Assembly (NCBI RefSeq): GCF_910585845.1
Contig: NZ_CAJUHF010000014.1
Span: 9,486-73,485 of the forward strand
From: an uncultured Bacteroides sp.
GTDB lineage: Bacteria; Bacteroidota; Bacteroidia; Bacteroidales; Bacteroidaceae
Length of the DNA: 64,000 bases
Reading direction: 5' to 3'
Position numbers and translations under genes: made by a program
The notes under the pieces: generated by a model
The model's database searches: none
What the model was told of the DNA's origin: nothing
The model's input: the letters and a program-made list of their open reading frames with translations, nothing else
Part shown: piece by piece, positions 7,452 to 16,014 of the stretch
Layout: every line of letters begins with the position of its first letter
Numbering within the stretch: the first letter of the stretch is position 1

Positions 7452-9614
7452 TTATTCGTCTTGTAAAGCAATTGTCATCTTCGGTGCCACTTTCACCTTG
7501 GCACTCTTCATGTTCACATAAGAAACAACCAACTTAGCCTTTTTTTCAGCAGGGATAACAAAACGTCCATCCCTGTCGGTAACTGTTCCTCTGCTTGTTC
7601 CTTCAATTAAGACGGTAGCCCCAATGACAGGTTCCCCCTCCTTATCCTGTACAATTCCTTCAACCCATATTTCATCTTCGGCAATAGCCGGCCTGTTTCC
7701 TTGGGTTGTGATGTAAATCTTCCCCTTATAACTCTTCTTTTTATCCGTATCTTCTACCCCTTTTTCCACACTGATGCTCTTTATTTTGCCGGGAGATACG
7801 ACTTCATCCAATGCCTTACCATCCAAATCAATCTTCTCGCCATCAACAAAGACATCCACATCCGTCCATTCTGCCTGCCTATTGGCCAATTGGACAGCAC
7901 CTACACCCGGTACACTAACTACCGAACTCTTGTTTAATAAAGCGACAGACCTCTTGCCTCCTTCCAGGTCAATCAGAATGACGCCATTCTTTCCCTTAGC
8001 GCCATACAAATTATTGGCATCCTCGTTTTTCAGCACAGTCATGCCTACTATTTTATTGGGATCCAAAGCAGACATTATCGACGGAGTAACCTCTTTGTCA
8101 TCCACTATCAACAAAGGCGGGTTTTCAGTCCGAGTCAACAGATTGTCTGAATCCACTCCCTTTACGACCAGAGTATTTGTCTTCTGTTCCTCTCCCAAGT
8201 TAAAGAGTATAGGCAATGTATATTTCACCGCTACTGCCTGTCCCTTCTCCATACCAGGATTCCACTTGGGCATCGACTTTACCAAACGGATGGCTTCGGC
8301 ATTCAGGTCTGCATCTACTCCGCGGAGCACTTTAGGGTCTGTCACATTTCCATCCTTGTCAACAACAAAATGCACCATCACACGCCCTTCTATACCTTTG
8401 CTTTTTGCAGATTCCGGATAACGCATATTCTTCTGAATATACTCCAGTGCAGCCGTCATCCCTCCACCTGGAAATTCAGGCATCCGTGTAGTCCTCTCAG
8501 TGACTGCCACCGGAGTACCTTTCAACTCTTCTTCCACTTCTGACGGAATGTACATCACCTTTACAGGCTCTACCGTATCCTTCAATATGGTAGTATTCAT
8601 TCGCTCTGTATTTGCCGGCAGAACCTCTTCTTCAGTTTTTGTGATTTTTGTTTTCACAATTGCCGTTAAATCATTAACTTTGACACCTGCAATCTCTTCG
8701 GTCGTCTCAGAGATTTCCGGACGAGCAAACGCAGTGACTGCAACAGCGGCTACAGGAAGCATATACAAATACTTCAACTTAGCCCACGGACTTGATTTTT
8801 CTTTTAACATCATAGTGATACGTTTTTTAAGTTTACTGTGATTAAAGCTGTTGGCCATAGAGTAGAGCCTTGTGCCGACAGCTTTTTTTATTAATAATAA
8901 TTGATATTGTTTCGCATCAACGCCTTTTTCGATCACCGTTTCATCCGCCTCATACTCATGAATGTTCTGCAACTCCTGCTTCAATAACCACGAAGCCGGA
9001 TTGAACCACTGGAAAAAGATGCAGATGTCCGTCACCAGCAAGTCCCACGAATGCCGGTTCTGCACATGCGCCAGTTCGTGGATCAGTATCTCCCGCCCAT
9101 TCTCATCCAGATCCTTCCGAGAGATAACGATATACTTCATCCAACTGAACGGAGCCATATCCTGACCGTGTACAATCAGAGTCACCTTCTCTTTGCCATC
9201 CATATACTTTCCAAGGTCTTCTTTCCTACCCGCTCTTAACGTGGCAAGCAACTTCATCAAAGAACACATATTTCGGAAAACAAAAAACAGAATGCCTGCC
9301 CAATATATCAGCAATGCCACCTGTATCCATGTCACCGTCACTTCCTTCACCGGTTCACCTGAAGCAGTTGCCGCATCCAGCCCGTCCACCAGCATAAGCC
9401 ATTGCTCCAAGTTCATCATCGTCTGATGCACCTCCGTCTGCTTCTCCACAGTCACCTCCACCAGCGGCAAAAGGCACGAGAGCAACAGTATGCCCAGCAA
9501 CGCCATCCGGTTGAAACGATGAAACGTTTCGCGGCTCAACAACAGGCGGTAGAACAGATAAAACACCGCCAGGCAAACTGATGATTTCAGTATATAGACA
9601 AAGAAAATTCCCAT
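7452..9614 (-). CDS. M56 (BlaR1/MecR1-like) peptidase fused to TonB C-terminal and SusC-type N-terminal domains
   Basis: The 720-residue membrane protein starts with an M56 domain: transmembrane segments near 7-25, 37-53 and 96-114, and a zinc site HELAH (His179, Glu180, His183) followed by EYEAD. In BlaR1/MecR1 such proteases cleave the cognate BlaI repressor. After a periplasmic linker comes a TonB C-terminal domain (FPGG...GRVMVHFVVDKDGNV...). Next is a short plug-like segment (NNLYGAKGKNGVILIDL). The end is a carboxypeptidase-regulatory-like domain (GEPVIGATVLIEGTSRGTVTD) as found at the N-terminus of SusC proteins. It follows the BlaI-type repressor gene with a 14-base gap. The signal sensed is unknown; beta-lactam binding is not implied, since no penicillin-binding domain is visible. 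Confidence 0.9.
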   Translation of the reverse strand: MGIFFVYILKSSVCLAVFYLFYRLLLSRETFHRFNRMALLGILLLSCLLPLVEVTVEKQTEVHQTMMNLEQWLMLVDGLDAATASGEPVKEVTVTWIQVALLIYWAGILFFVFRNMCSLMKLLATLRAGRKEDLGKYMDGKEKVTLIVHGQDMAPFSWMKYIVISRKDLDENGREILIHELAHVQNRHSWDLLVTDICIFFQWFNPASWLLKQELQNIHEYEADETVIEKGVDAKQYQLLLIKKAVGTRLYSMANSFNHSKLKKRITMMLKEKSSPWAKLKYLYMLPVAAVAVTAFARPEISETTEEIAGVKVNDLTAIVKTKITKTEEEVLPANTERMNTTILKDTVEPVKVMYIPSEVEEELKGTPVAVTERTTRMPEFPGGGMTAALEYIQKNMRYPESAKSKGIEGRVMVHFVVDKDGNVTDPKVLRGVDADLNAEAIRLVKSMPKWNPGMEKGQAVAVKYTLPILFNLGEEQKTNTLVVKGVDSDNLLTRTENPPLLIVDDKEVTPSIMSALDPNKIVGMTVLKNEDANNLYGAKGKNGVILIDLEGGKRSVALLNKSSVVSVPGVGAVQLANRQAEWTDVDVFVDGEKIDLDGKALDEVVSPGKIKSISVEKGVEDTDKKKSYKGKIYITTQGNRPAIAEDEIWVEGIVQDKEGEPVIGATVLIEGTSRGTVTDRDGRFVIPAEKKAKLVVSYVNMKSAKVKVAPKMTIALQDE

Positions 9615-9628
9615 ATCTATTCCCGCTT

Positions 9629-9991
9629 TTATTTTGTACCTTTTTCCACTTCGGCTATCAGTTGTTTCAGCTCATCCAGCGAAATGTCTTCCTCCTTCAC
9701 CAGCGAAGAGACAGCACTGAGATAAGAATTATTAAAGTACTTGCAGATCACCCCCTTCAAGGTCTTCTTACTGAAATCTTCCTTATCCACCACTGCATAA
9801 TACTGATATGTATTGCCATACACTTTATGAGACAGAAACCCTTTATCTTCCAGACCTCTCACAATCGTAGACAATGTATTGAAATGCGGCTTCGGTTCTT
9901 CATAAAATGCCAGCATCTCTTTCACAAACAGCGGACCTTTCTCCCAGAAAAATCCCATGATTTCTTCTTCTTTAGCAGTCAATCCTTTCAT
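9629..9991 (-). CDS. BlaI/MecI/CopY family repressor
   Basis: The 120-residue protein matches the winged-helix BlaI/MecI family. It begins MKGLTAKEEEIMGFFWEKG and has the recognition region PHFNTLSTIVRGLEDKGFLSHK (about residues 34-55), followed by a C-terminal dimerisation part. In this family the repressor binds palindromic operators in its own promoter and is cleaved on signal by the M56 partner, which is encoded 14 bases downstream. Two palindromic operator candidates lie just upstream (10017-10033 and 10060-10078), which supports autoregulation. Confidence 0.92.
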   Translation of the reverse strand: MKGLTAKEEEIMGFFWEKGPLFVKEMLAFYEEPKPHFNTLSTIVRGLEDKGFLSHKVYGNTYQYYAVVDKEDFSKKTLKGVICKYFNNSYLSAVSSLVKEEDISLDELKQLIAEVEKGTK

Positions 9992-10016
9992 TGTTTCTTC
10001 ATTTGTTTTCGCAAAG

Positions 10017-10078
10017 AACTAAATTATTTAGTTACTAAACTATTTTTTATCGTTAAAAGAAACTAAAGCTTTTAGTTT
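10017..10078. promoter_or_regulatory. Two candidate BlaI-type operators
   Basis: Site 1 (10017-10033) is AACTAAATTATTTAGTT, a palindrome around one central base. Site 2 (10060-10078) has perfect 8-bp arms, AAACTAAA and TTTAGTTT, around GCT. They share the half-site AACTAAA. They lie 26-87 bases upstream of the repressor start codon, where autoregulatory sites are expected. Confidence 0.65.
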
Positions 10079-10110
10079 GCATGCAATGATACCTTTCAAT
10101 TACTTTGGTC

Positions 10111-10174
10111 AAAGCTAAGGTTTAGCATGACAAAGCTAAGGTTTAGCGACACAAACGTGAACTTTAGCCACTAC
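10111..10174 (+). repeat. Tandem hairpin repeat, copy 1 (2 units)
   Basis: Two units of GCTAAGGTTTAGC, each able to form a GCTAA/TTAGC hairpin, are joined by ATGACAAA. They are followed by the tail GACACAAACGTGAACTTTAGCCAC. Related copies occur at 36572-36688 (3 units) and, inverted, at 63860-64000 (4 units). The rest of the 9992-10404 gap holds the operators at 10017-10078 and a weak -7-like TTTCTTTG at 10362-10369; I see no gene there. Confidence 0.85.
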
Positions 10175-10404
10175 ATTATGAGACTTCAGCATATAGTATA
10201 CGTATACCCTGCCAAAAGCGTTCGGAGAAGCAATGAAATGAGTGTTGACAAACTGTACGCTAAAGCAAGCCTCATCTTGGGTTATTGCGGCTCATACAAA
10301 AGTACTCTCCACCTTAAAAAAATACCTATAAATAGCGATTGTGTGTTTCGAAGAAAAACTGTTTCTTTGCGCACGAATAACTAAAAAAGAAAGGAACATT
10401 TGTA

Positions 10405-11109
10405 ATGAACGAACCGCATAAGTACAACGCTACAGACAAAATGAGCGACCTCATCTGCGACAACTACTCCCTGCTGATGGTCATGAGCCGCTTCGGACTT
10501 TCGTTAGGCTTCGGAGACAAGAGTGTGAAAGATGTCTGTGAAGCACAGAATGTAGACTACCGCACTTTCCTTGCCGTAGCCAACTTCATCAGCGAAGAAC
10601 AGTATGCACACACCTATAATGAAGATGCCTTTTCCATCCCCGCACTGATGGAGTATCTGAAACAGGCACATACCTATTTCCTCGATTTCAAGCTGCCCGT
10701 CATCCGCCGCAAACTCATCGAAGCCATCGACTGTTCGGGAACCGACAATATAGCCTATCTCATCCTGAAATTCTTTGATGAATATGCCAAGGAAGTACGC
10801 CGACACATGGAGTATGAAAACGAAGCGGTATTCACCTACGTAGAGAAACTGCTGGAAGGTAAACTGACCCCAAATTACAACATCGCCACTTTTGCCAGCA
10901 AGCACAATCAAATAGAAACCAAATTGACTGAACTGAAAAACATCATCATCAAATATTATCCTGAAAAAGAGAGCAACAACCAGCTCAACGATGTCCTGTT
11001 CGACATCTTCAATTGCGAACATGATCTTGCTTCACACTGTCAGGTGGAAGACTACATGTTTGTTCCGGCAGTGTCACAACTGGAAAGGAGATTGAAAAAT
11101 GAGCAATAA
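10405..11109 (+). CDS. Hemerythrin-like (RIC/YtfE-type) protein
   Basis: The 234-residue protein has an N-terminal helical region (about 8-60, DLICDNYSLLMVMSRFG) resembling the ScdA/RIC N-terminal domain. A hemerythrin-like four-helix bundle follows (about 85-230). Candidate di-iron ligands are spaced as in the family: His in LKQAHTYF, His and Glu in RRHMEYENEAVF, His in SKHNQIE, and His/His/Glu in CEHDLASHCQVEDYMF. RIC proteins repair iron-sulfur centres or sense O2/NO; either role would be inference here. Its end overlaps the LuxR-type gene by 11 bases, indicating translational coupling. The start ATG follows a GGAAC-containing leader. Confidence 0.8.
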   Translation: MNEPHKYNATDKMSDLICDNYSLLMVMSRFGLSLGFGDKSVKDVCEAQNVDYRTFLAVANFISEEQYAHTYNEDAFSIPALMEYLKQAHTYFLDFKLPVIRRKLIEAIDCSGTDNIAYLILKFFDEYAKEVRRHMEYENEAVFTYVEKLLEGKLTPNYNIATFASKHNQIETKLTELKNIIIKYYPEKESNNQLNDVLFDIFNCEHDLASHCQVEDYMFVPAVSQLERRLKNEQ

Positions 11110-11728
11110 CACCTCTTCCATAAAGATTGCGGTGGCAGAGAGTTCGGTCATTATCCGAAGCGGGCTGGCAACTGTGTTGAAACGACTGCCCAATCTGAAC
11201 GTGCATCCCATTGAGATCTCTTCACCGGAATTCCTCCAAAACTACATCCATCTGAATGCACCAGACATTCTGATCATCAATCCCAACTTCGGAGGATGGT
11301 TTGACATTGCCACATTCAAGGCTGAAAATGCCAAGGCGGAGATCAAATACCTGGCACTGATATGTTCGGTGATCGACAGCAATACACTCAAAGAGTATGA
11401 CGAACATCTCTCCATCTGCGATGACATAGAGACGATAGCCGCCAAACTGAACCGACTGCTCCACACCGGAAATGAAGAAGAGAAAGACAATGAGCAGGAG
11501 ACACTCAGCCAACGCGAGAAGGAAATCATCACCTGCGTAGTGAAGGGCATGACGAACAAGGCAATAGCCGAACAGCTCTATCTTTCCATCCACACCGTCA
11601 TCACCCACCGACGTAACATTGCGCGCAAGCTGCAAATACATTCGCCGGCAGGTCTCACCATTTACGCCATCGTCAACAAACTGGTGGAACTGAAAGACAT
11701 CAAGGAGAAGTTATCTCCTATTTCCTGA
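11099..11728 (+). CDS. LuxR/NarL-type regulator with degenerate receiver
   Basis: The 209-residue protein has a receiver-like N-terminal domain (about 8-120) and a LuxR helix-turn-helix (about 138-200): LSQREKEIITCVVKGMTNKAIAEQL, then SIHTVITHRRNIARKL. The usual phospho-acceptor Asp is replaced in DILIINPNFGG (Asn at the position after LII), and the acidic pocket near the N-terminus is reduced to AESSVI. Phosphorylation is therefore unlikely. It overlaps the hemerythrin-like gene by 11 bases, which suggests that the upstream protein supplies the signal (inference). The stop is followed by a terminator at 11829-11878. Confidence 0.85.
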   Translation: MSNNTSSIKIAVAESSVIIRSGLATVLKRLPNLNVHPIEISSPEFLQNYIHLNAPDILIINPNFGGWFDIATFKAENAKAEIKYLALICSVIDSNTLKEYDEHLSICDDIETIAAKLNRLLHTGNEEEKDNEQETLSQREKEIITCVVKGMTNKAIAEQLYLSIHTVITHRRNIARKLQIHSPAGLTIYAIVNKLVELKDIKEKLSPIS

Positions 11729-11828
11729 ATATCTCCCATTTCCTGAAACGGACAATCCAAACTATCCCATATTCGGAGGAGCAGATAAGAAACATCTTGC
11801 ATGCTCCATAAAAGATTACCCATAAAAG

Positions 11829-11878
11829 AACTCCCGTACTTCCCCGATATCACATCGGGAAAGGCGGGAGTGTTTTTT
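11829..11878. terminator. Terminator after the LuxR-type gene
   Basis: ACTCCCG (11830-11836) pairs with CGGGAGT (11865-11871), with an inner CCCGAT/ATCGGG stem. A six-T run follows on the + strand. On the - strand the following TCTTTTATG is weaker but usable. Confidence 0.85.
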
Positions 11879-11930
11879 CTTTCATAAAAGTGGTTACGTA
11901 ATTATGACTAACTAATTCATTAAAATCTGA
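11829..11930 (-). ncRNA. Candidate short minus-strand transcript
   Basis: TACTTTTG (minus strand, 11936-11943) matches the Bacteroides -7 box, with an ATTG about 20 bases upstream. No gene lies downstream on that strand before the hairpin at 11829-11871, so a transcript of roughly 100 nt would result. Apart from this and the terminator, I see nothing else in the 11729-12113 gap. Confidence 0.3.
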
Positions 11931-12113
11931 TGATGCAAAAGTAGGGCATTTGCAGAAATTGCGCAATCCCTAAAACAAGGTATAATGAAAACCTTTTATA
12001 GTCACAATTAGGTATTTATCGAACAGGACATGCTTACTACACTGGAATTTATAAAGAGAAATGCCATCCCTTATGATAGCAAACAGAATTTTGCACCTCT
12101 CCTTTAAAGGTCA

Positions 12114-12302
12114 TCAGGAATCAGAAGGAGGATTTTTACTCTTCTTCATCCGCCCGCTTTTCCTCAACGCTTCGGCGATGATCCACTGAAGTTGCCCATT
12201 TGTGCTGCGAAATTCATCGGCTGCCCATTTCTCAATGGCATCCATTGTCGCCGCATCTATGCGCAAAACAAAGCTCTTGGTCGAAGTATCTTTTTTAGCC
12301 AC
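12114..12302 (-). CDS. Ribbon-helix-helix (Arc-like) DNA-binding protein
   Basis: The 62-residue basic protein fits a ribbon-helix-helix fold: a beta strand (KSFVLRIDAATM), helix A (DAIEKWAADEFRS) and helix B (NGQLQWIIAEALRKSGR). The tail is lysine-rich. Arc-like proteins bind DNA as dimers and usually repress. It is the last gene of a minus-strand group with the SPFH protein and the hydrolase, 50 bases after the latter, so it may regulate that group (inference). Confidence 0.8.
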   Translation of the reverse strand: MAKKDTSTKSFVLRIDAATMDAIEKWAADEFRSTNGQLQWIIAEALRKSGRMKKSKNPPSDS

Positions 12303-12352
12303 GATTCTATCTGACGATTATAAATTTAGTTTAAACTTAGTCTGAATCCATA

Positions 12353-13693
12353 TCACAACAGGCTTCCGTTACGGATAAACGAGGCGATATCCTCTATCAC
12401 ATAGCCAGCCACAGGCGATTCGCGATAATACTCAAACGGAGTAGCTTTGCCACTCCCCTCCTGCAGCAGATGGTTGAGTTTGGGATAAGACTTGAAGAAA
12501 GCGTTCTTATTACGCAGCAACCCCAAGCGCCAAAGCCCGAAATCCTCCATCGTGACCTGATAATCACGCTCACCTTGCAGGATCAGCATGGGCAGGGCAA
12601 GCCCGGCAGCCACTTCCACCGGCTTATAAACATTGGCAAATGCCCAATAAGAACGAGGAATACCCAGCAACAAAGGTATCTTGTCGTCAAATTCCGGCGT
12701 ACCCAGTTTCTTGATATTATCCGCCTGCCGCTTGATATCCTCAATCTGCTGTCCGGCAACGCCCGAAGCATCTGTCAAAGAAGAGACGTATGCCGTCTGT
12801 TCGACGACAGCATCTTCTAACGGACGAGCCAAAGCCGCCACCAGCACAATGCCTGCCACACCGTCGGCCCGTTTCGCTATGCGCGGAGCAAGCGTAGCCC
12901 CCAGACTATGCCCCAGCACATAAACGCTGTCAGCGGCAACGTCCGGCTGCGCCTTTGCCCAGCGAACAGTCTCCACAACATCATCCACGCACTCGGTATC
13001 ATAGTCCATCTCCCTGCCTTCGGGCACACAAGCGGCGCCATATACTTTCGTACGTTTCTCGTAACGCAACGTTGCAATGCCACGCGCAGCCAGCCCCCAT
13101 GCCAAGTCACGGAAAGGCTTGTTGGGACCGATGGTTTCGTCGCGATCCTGCGGACCGGAGCCATGCACGAGAATCACCAAAGGGTGTTTTCCCTCACAGG
13201 CGGGCAACGTCAACGTCCCGGGCAGCCTGAATCCTGCCGCGCCAACCGTCACGCTCCGCTCAAGCATCTTTTCTTTGTCGTATGCCAACGGTTGCGCTGT
13301 AGAGGTAGCAGGTACGGGTACCAGACGGATAGTATTCATCTTGCCATCGGCATCGAACGACAACAGAAAACGGAGGCTGTATCGCTCAAACTGCAAGTCG
13401 GAATAATAGAGTGTGATGCCCTGCGCGCTCTCTTTCTGCCACTCCCCTTGGGAGAGAAGTTTACCGAATTGACGTTCTGTCTGCCTGAGCATGCCCCTAA
13501 ACACTTCCGGCGACAGTTGCTTCTGCAACTCCTCAGACAGCAATGCGTGGATGCTGTCCGCCTGATCCGTGATGAACAACTCGTAGACATGCTTGGCACG
13601 ATCCATATTTGTGTCTTGTGCAAACACTGCCAGCACATGCCCCAGCAACAAGCCAAGCACCAAGGCCCATTTATATAGAAAAGAAACGTTCAT
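12353..13693 (-). CDS. Secreted alpha/beta hydrolase with DUF3887-like N-terminal domain
   Basis: The 446-residue protein has a signal peptide (about 1-25, ending VLAVFAQ) and so acts in the periplasm or outer envelope. Residues about 28-115 resemble DUF3887, a small NTF2-like domain often placed before hydrolases. The rest is an alpha/beta hydrolase of the dienelactone hydrolase or serine aminopeptidase type: LVHGSGPQDRD supplies the oxyanion region, GHSLG carries the nucleophile Ser263, and the end has a plausible His in KLNHLLQE. The substrate is unknown; esters or peptides are possible. It starts 10 bases after the SPFH gene, so the two form an operon. Confidence 0.85.
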   Translation of the reverse strand: MNVSFLYKWALVLGLLLGHVLAVFAQDTNMDRAKHVYELFITDQADSIHALLSEELQKQLSPEVFRGMLRQTERQFGKLLSQGEWQKESAQGITLYYSDLQFERYSLRFLLSFDADGKMNTIRLVPVPATSTAQPLAYDKEKMLERSVTVGAAGFRLPGTLTLPACEGKHPLVILVHGSGPQDRDETIGPNKPFRDLAWGLAARGIATLRYEKRTKVYGAACVPEGREMDYDTECVDDVVETVRWAKAQPDVAADSVYVLGHSLGATLAPRIAKRADGVAGIVLVAALARPLEDAVVEQTAYVSSLTDASGVAGQQIEDIKRQADNIKKLGTPEFDDKIPLLLGIPRSYWAFANVYKPVEVAAGLALPMLILQGERDYQVTMEDFGLWRLGLLRNKNAFFKSYPKLNHLLQEGSGKATPFEYYRESPVAGYVIEDIASFIRNGSLL

Positions 13694-13703
13694 ATCCTCC
13701 CGT

Positions 13704-14666
13704 TTAATGATTCAACGTACCTGTATTGACAACCGGCTGTGCCGCTTCGTCGGCACAAAGCACCACCAGCAAATTGCTGACCATAGCTGCTTTCTTCTCC
13801 TCGTCCAACTCGACGATCTCCTCTTCGGAAAGCTTGTGTAAAGCCATCTTCACCATAGAGACCGCACCTTCCACTATTTTCTCACGGGCAGTGATAATAG
13901 CGGATGCCTGCTGGCGACGCAACATCACCGCCGCGATTTCCGGCGCATAAGCCAGGTAGTTGATACGTGCCTCCACTACCTCCATGCCCGCCATAGCCAG
14001 GCGTTCATTCAACTTCTGCTCCAGTTGTTCATTGATTTCATCGCCACCGGAACGAAGGGTCAGCTCGTGAATATCCGCTTCATTGTCGTCATAAGCATAC
14101 TGACCTGCCACCTGTCGCAGCGCCGCATCACTCTGTATCTTCACAAAGTTCTCAAACGCATTCATCCGGCTGGCGACGGCATTGCCAATGTTGAGCTGAT
14201 TGGAATTTCCCGTAGTACTTGCCGAAGAAGCCATCGTCTGCGAATCGATCTCAAACATCGCCTTATACGTATCCTTCAGTTTCCAGACCAGTACCAGACC
14301 GATCAGAATCGGATTTCCTATCTTATCGTTCACCTTGATGGGCTCCACATCCAGGTTGCGTGCACGCAAAGAGAGCTTCTTCTTGTCCAGAAAAGGATTC
14401 ACCCAAAAGAATCCCGTCTCCTTAAACGTCCCCTTATACTTGCCGAAGAAGACCATAGCGCGGGCCTCATTAGGCTCCAACTGTATATATCCGGCAAACA
14501 TAGCCAGCCAAACAAGACAAAGCAAACCGGCCAAAACTGCCGTCGGCGTACAAGTGACAGCCCCACAATAAATAAGTGTAGGCAATACAACCAGATGAAT
14601 AAACAAGCATAAGAAGCCGTTCATCTTAAAACCACTGAATTTCTTCTCTTTAGTTTCCATTTTCAA
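13704..14666 (-). CDS. SPFH/band 7 domain membrane protein
   Basis: The 320-residue protein starts with two transmembrane segments (about 16-36 and 42-62), followed by the SPFH domain (about 65-230; QLEPNEARAMVFFGKYKGTFKETGFFWVNPF) and a coiled C-terminal part ending in a short helix (LSEEEIVELDEEKKAAM). SPFH proteins oligomerise at membranes and organise microdomains or restrain proteases. A start at the second Met (14660) is equally possible. A good promoter lies at 14696-14726. It heads the operon with the hydrolase and probably the ribbon-helix-helix gene. Confidence 0.9.
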   Translation of the reverse strand: MKMETKEKKFSGFKMNGFLCLFIHLVVLPTLIYCGAVTCTPTAVLAGLLCLVWLAMFAGYIQLEPNEARAMVFFGKYKGTFKETGFFWVNPFLDKKKLSLRARNLDVEPIKVNDKIGNPILIGLVLVWKLKDTYKAMFEIDSQTMASSASTTGNSNQLNIGNAVASRMNAFENFVKIQSDAALRQVAGQYAYDDNEADIHELTLRSGGDEINEQLEQKLNERLAMAGMEVVEARINYLAYAPEIAAVMLRRQQASAIITAREKIVEGAVSMVKMALHKLSEEEIVELDEEKKAAMVSNLLVVLCADEAAQPVVNTGTLNH

Positions 14667-14695
14667 TAGATTTAATTAATATCGTTTTGATATCA

Positions 14696-14726
14696 CAAAT
14701 ATATCAACTCACACGAGAAAAACAAT
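14696..14726 (-). promoter_or_regulatory. Promoter of the SPFH operon
   Basis: On the minus strand ATTG (14723-14726) lies exactly 19 bases before TATATTTG (14696-14703), matching the Bacteroides TTTG-N19-TAnnTTTG pattern with one mismatch. The start codon is about 30 bases downstream. Confidence 0.7.
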
Positions 14727-14837
14727 CCTATCAGAGATAATTTAAAAAAAATTAAGTGTTCATACAATACTTCAAGAGATACGTCATCATCGGAGAGATA
14801 CGAACACGAAACGGCTCACCCCGCAGTTCGAATTAGT

Positions 14838-14869
14838 ATCAATCAAGATTATTCATATAATCAATTGAT
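14838..14869. other. Hairpin in the divergent gap
   Basis: ATCAAT/ATTGAT and GATTAT/ATAATC form two stacked 6-bp stems around a TCAT loop. It lies between the SPFH and EamA promoters and could be an operator for either. I see nothing else in the 14667-15008 gap besides the two promoters. Confidence 0.35.
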
Positions 14870-14928
14870 GATTTATATTCCGCTTCGTACGATTCCTATG
14901 GTAAAGCCGAGAAATATCCATTCAGGAC

Positions 14929-14959
14929 ATTGCAGATACAAAAGGAAGGTTTACCTTTG
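14929..14959 (+). promoter_or_regulatory. Promoter of the EamA transporter gene
   Basis: ATTG (14929-14932), 19 bases, then TACCTTTG (14952-14959) follows the Bacteroides consensus with one mismatch. The ATG is 50 bases downstream. Confidence 0.7.
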
Positions 14960-15008
14960 CACACCAACAACAAAAAAACAGACTTAAAGGTCAATATCTA
15001 TCTATTTT

Positions 15009-15956
15009 ATGAATGCAAAGGTCAAAGGATATACATTAGGAGCCATTGCCGCCGCCACATACGGCATGAATCCGCTTTTCACTCTCCCGCTGTACAAAGA
15101 AGGCATGGATCCGGACTCTGTCCTATTCTTCAGATACCTGTTTGCCATCCCCATACTGGGTATCATGCTTAAAGCACGGGGCAGGAACTTCAAGTTGAAC
15201 AGGAAAGAGATAGTTCCGCTCATCCTTTTCGGATGGCTGGTTGCCTTGTCTTCCCTCGCCCTGTTCCAGAGCTATAACTATATGGAAGCAGGCATCGCTT
15301 CTACCCTGCTGTTTGTCTACCCCATTCTGGTGGCGCTGATTATGGCTGTCGTATTCAAGGAGAAGCTCACACGACAGACTGTGTTTTGCATATTCCTGGC
15401 ATTAAGCGGCATTGGTATGCTCTATAATGGCAGCAATGGAGCTACGCTTAGCCTGACTGGGATAGGGCTGGTCATGACATCGGCACTCTCTTATGCCATC
15501 TATATCGTAGGCGTCAACCGACCGGCACTGAAAGACGTGGCAACCCTCAAAGTGACTTTCTATGTCCTGCTCTTCGGCCTGTCTCTGTTTCTGGTTCGTG
15601 TGGACTTCGGGCAGAACCTGCATGTGGTCGACAAATGGTATTTATGGGGGAGCCTTGTCGCATTGGCTATCTTTCCGACTGCTATATCCTTTCTCTGCAC
15701 CAATCAGGCGATCCAATACATCGGGGCTACACCGGTAGCCATCCTCGGTGCGCTGGAGCCCGTGACAGCCGTGTTCTTCGGAGTAACCATCTTCGGAGAG
15801 AGCCTGACGCCACGGTTAATCTGCGGAATCATATTGATTATCATGGCCGTTACATTCATCATTACCGGAAACAATCTCACCACATACATGGTGCGTTTCA
15901 GGAAGCTCTTCCCCAAGCTGCCCAAACGGTCCGGAAACAAACAAAGAGTGTCATAA
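15009..15956 (+). CDS. EamA/DMT family inner-membrane transporter
   Basis: The 315-residue protein has ten hydrophobic segments in two EamA repeats (about 8-140 and 150-290), as in drug/metabolite transporters such as RhaT-like and YdcZ-like exporters. Typical features are the first-helix segment KGYTLGAIAAATYGMNPLF and the GALEPVTAVFFG stretch near the end of the second repeat. The C-terminus is basic and cytosolic. The substrate cannot be predicted. It is monocistronic, with its own promoter, and convergent with the GH3 remnant. Confidence 0.9.
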   Translation: MNAKVKGYTLGAIAAATYGMNPLFTLPLYKEGMDPDSVLFFRYLFAIPILGIMLKARGRNFKLNRKEIVPLILFGWLVALSSLALFQSYNYMEAGIASTLLFVYPILVALIMAVVFKEKLTRQTVFCIFLALSGIGMLYNGSNGATLSLTGIGLVMTSALSYAIYIVGVNRPALKDVATLKVTFYVLLFGLSLFLVRVDFGQNLHVVDKWYLWGSLVALAIFPTAISFLCTNQAIQYIGATPVAILGALEPVTAVFFGVTIFGESLTPRLICGIILIIMAVTFIITGNNLTTYMVRFRKLFPKLPKRSGNKQRVS

Positions 15957-16014
15957 CCTGCCATTAACCATGCAGATTTTGACACTCCCTATTCGCTATC
16001 CGATGGAGTCAACC

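Noticed and set aside
10127..10384. 85-codon open frame beginning MTKLRFSDTN on the + strand
   Set aside because: It starts inside the tandem hairpin repeat, has no family resemblance, and the same repeat-derived start would arise at every copy.
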